From: JABJAG01 sp965222215 | GTDB taxonomy: Bacteria > Pseudomonadota > Alphaproteobacteria > UBA6615 | Reading direction: 5' to 3' | Assembly: GCA_965222215.1 (NCBI GenBank) | Contig: OZ244931.1 | Coordinates: 2,852,001 to 2,916,000 of the forward strand | DNA: 64,000 bases | In this document: piece by piece, positions 63,438-64,000 of the stretch | How positions within the stretch are numbered: the stretch's first letter is position 1 | Layout of the letters: each line of letters opens with the position of its first letter | Made by a program: the position numbers and the translations under genes | Notes under the pieces: model-generated | What the model was told of the DNA's origin: nothing | Seen by the model: the letters and a program-made list of their open reading frames with translations, nothing else | The model's database searches: none

Positions 63438-64000
63438 TCAGGCGGCCTTGCCGAGCGGCTGTTCCTTGAAGTGACCGACGAGGTAATCCACGAACGCGCG
63501 CACCTTCGCCGACAGGTGCCGGCCAGGCGGATAAATCGCGTGGACCGAAGGTTCGGGCTGGGCATACTCGCCCAGCACTTCCACCAGCCGGCCTGATTCC
63601 AAATCCGGCCCGACCATCCAGGTCGGCAGGTTGACGACCCCGAGGCCTTCCAGCGCCCCCTCGAGCAGCGCCTCGCCGTTGTTCGACGCGAGGTTGCCGT
63701 CCGCCTGCACGACATGCTCCTTGCCGTCGGCATCGGTCATGCGCCAGGTGTTGCCGCTCGACAGATAGGAATAGGCAAGACAGTTGTGGGCCTTCAGGTC
63801 TTCGGGCTTTTCGGGCTTGCCGCGCTTGTCCCAGTAGCCCGGCGTGGCGGCGACGACGCGGCGCGCCTCGGCCAGCTTGCGGGCGATGAGGCTGGAATCC
63901 TTCAGCTCCCCGACGCGGATCAGCATGTCGACGCCTTCGGCGATCGGGTCGACGAACTGGTCCGACATGGACAGTTCCATCGTCACGTCCGGGTAGCGTT
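63438..64000 (-). CDS. LysR family regulator, 5' end outside the window
   Basis: The frame is open at the window end (RYPDVTMELSMSDQFVDP, then IRVGELKDSSLIARKLAEARRVVAATPGYW and HNCLAYSYLSSGNTW). These are the effector-binding domain of a LysR-type regulator of the HTH-type LysR/DsdC-like group; the helix-turn-helix would lie beyond 64000. About 187 C-terminal residues are seen. No target gene is visible. Confidence 0.85.
   Translation of the reverse strand, partial: RYPDVTMELSMSDQFVDPIAEGVDMLIRVGELKDSSLIARKLAEARRVVAATPGYWDKRGKPEKPEDLKAHNCLAYSYLSSGNTWRMTDADGKEHVVQADGNLASNNGEALLEGALEGLGVVNLPTWMVGPDLESGRLVEVLGEYAQPEPSVHAIYPPGRHLSAKVRAFVDYLVGHFKEQPLGKAA

Overview
This window looks like a piece of a high-GC alphaproteobacterial chromosome, probably of the Rhodospirillales type. 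The support is gene order (ruvC-ruvA-ruvB-ybgC-tolQRAB-pal-cpoB, tilS-ftsH-folP-glmM, rluD next to rpoH, zapA upstream of a 6S-like RNA and 5-formyl-THF cyclo-ligase), the heat-shock sigma factor, EcfG-type promoters, and frequent GTG/TTG starts. No insertion sequence, prophage, CRISPR array or rRNA operon was seen. It is mostly core genome with one compact catabolic island.

Layout: 1-9.7 kb is mixed metabolism: an end-truncated cupin-like gene, an Old Yellow Enzyme and a sulfurtransferase, a beta-hydroxyacid-dehydrogenase-like enzyme, a SprT-like metalloprotease with a basic partner, a thioesterase, a DprE1-like FAD oxidase, a RidA protein and several unknowns. 9.7-19.9 kb is a full urate-to-glyoxylate pathway: PuuD urate hydroxylase, UraH, a PuuE-UraD fusion, allantoicase and AllA. 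It comes with an NCS2 permease, an NMT1-type ABC transporter whose long leader could hold a purine-sensing riboswitch, and a LysR regulator. 20-25.2 kb holds a TauE exporter, a lipoprotein, tRNA-Glu(CTC), threonine aldolase, RluD and RpoH. 25.2-30.4 kb carries a tail-anchored pseudokinase, purA and hisZ. 30.6-35.3 kb has an OmpA-family protein and serC-serA with a likely structured leader. 35.4-41.1 kb holds transporters, tandem MaoC proteins and an Ada-like protein. 41.1-58.5 kb is a long minus-strand core block: thiD, glmM, folP, ftsH, tilS, cpoB, pal, tolBARQ, ybgC, ruvBAC, yebC, ymdB and the cyclo-ligase. 58.5-62.6 kb has the 6S-like RNA, zapA, a coiled-coil partner, tkt and gap. The right end has two small stress-type genes and a truncated LysR regulator.

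The most interesting non-coding signal is a set of exact or near-exact EcfG (general stress sigma) promoters, GGAAC-N16-CGTT. They sit just upstream of rpoH, the OmpA-family gene, a 48-residue protein and a 94-residue coiled-coil protein. They imply that general stress control feeds into heat shock and the envelope. Other highlights are a 73-bp double-hairpin repeat present twice in opposite orientation, a second inverted palindrome inside the urate operon, the 6S-like RNA, the serC leader, and the pseudokinase. All calls come from reading the sequence; no database search was run.
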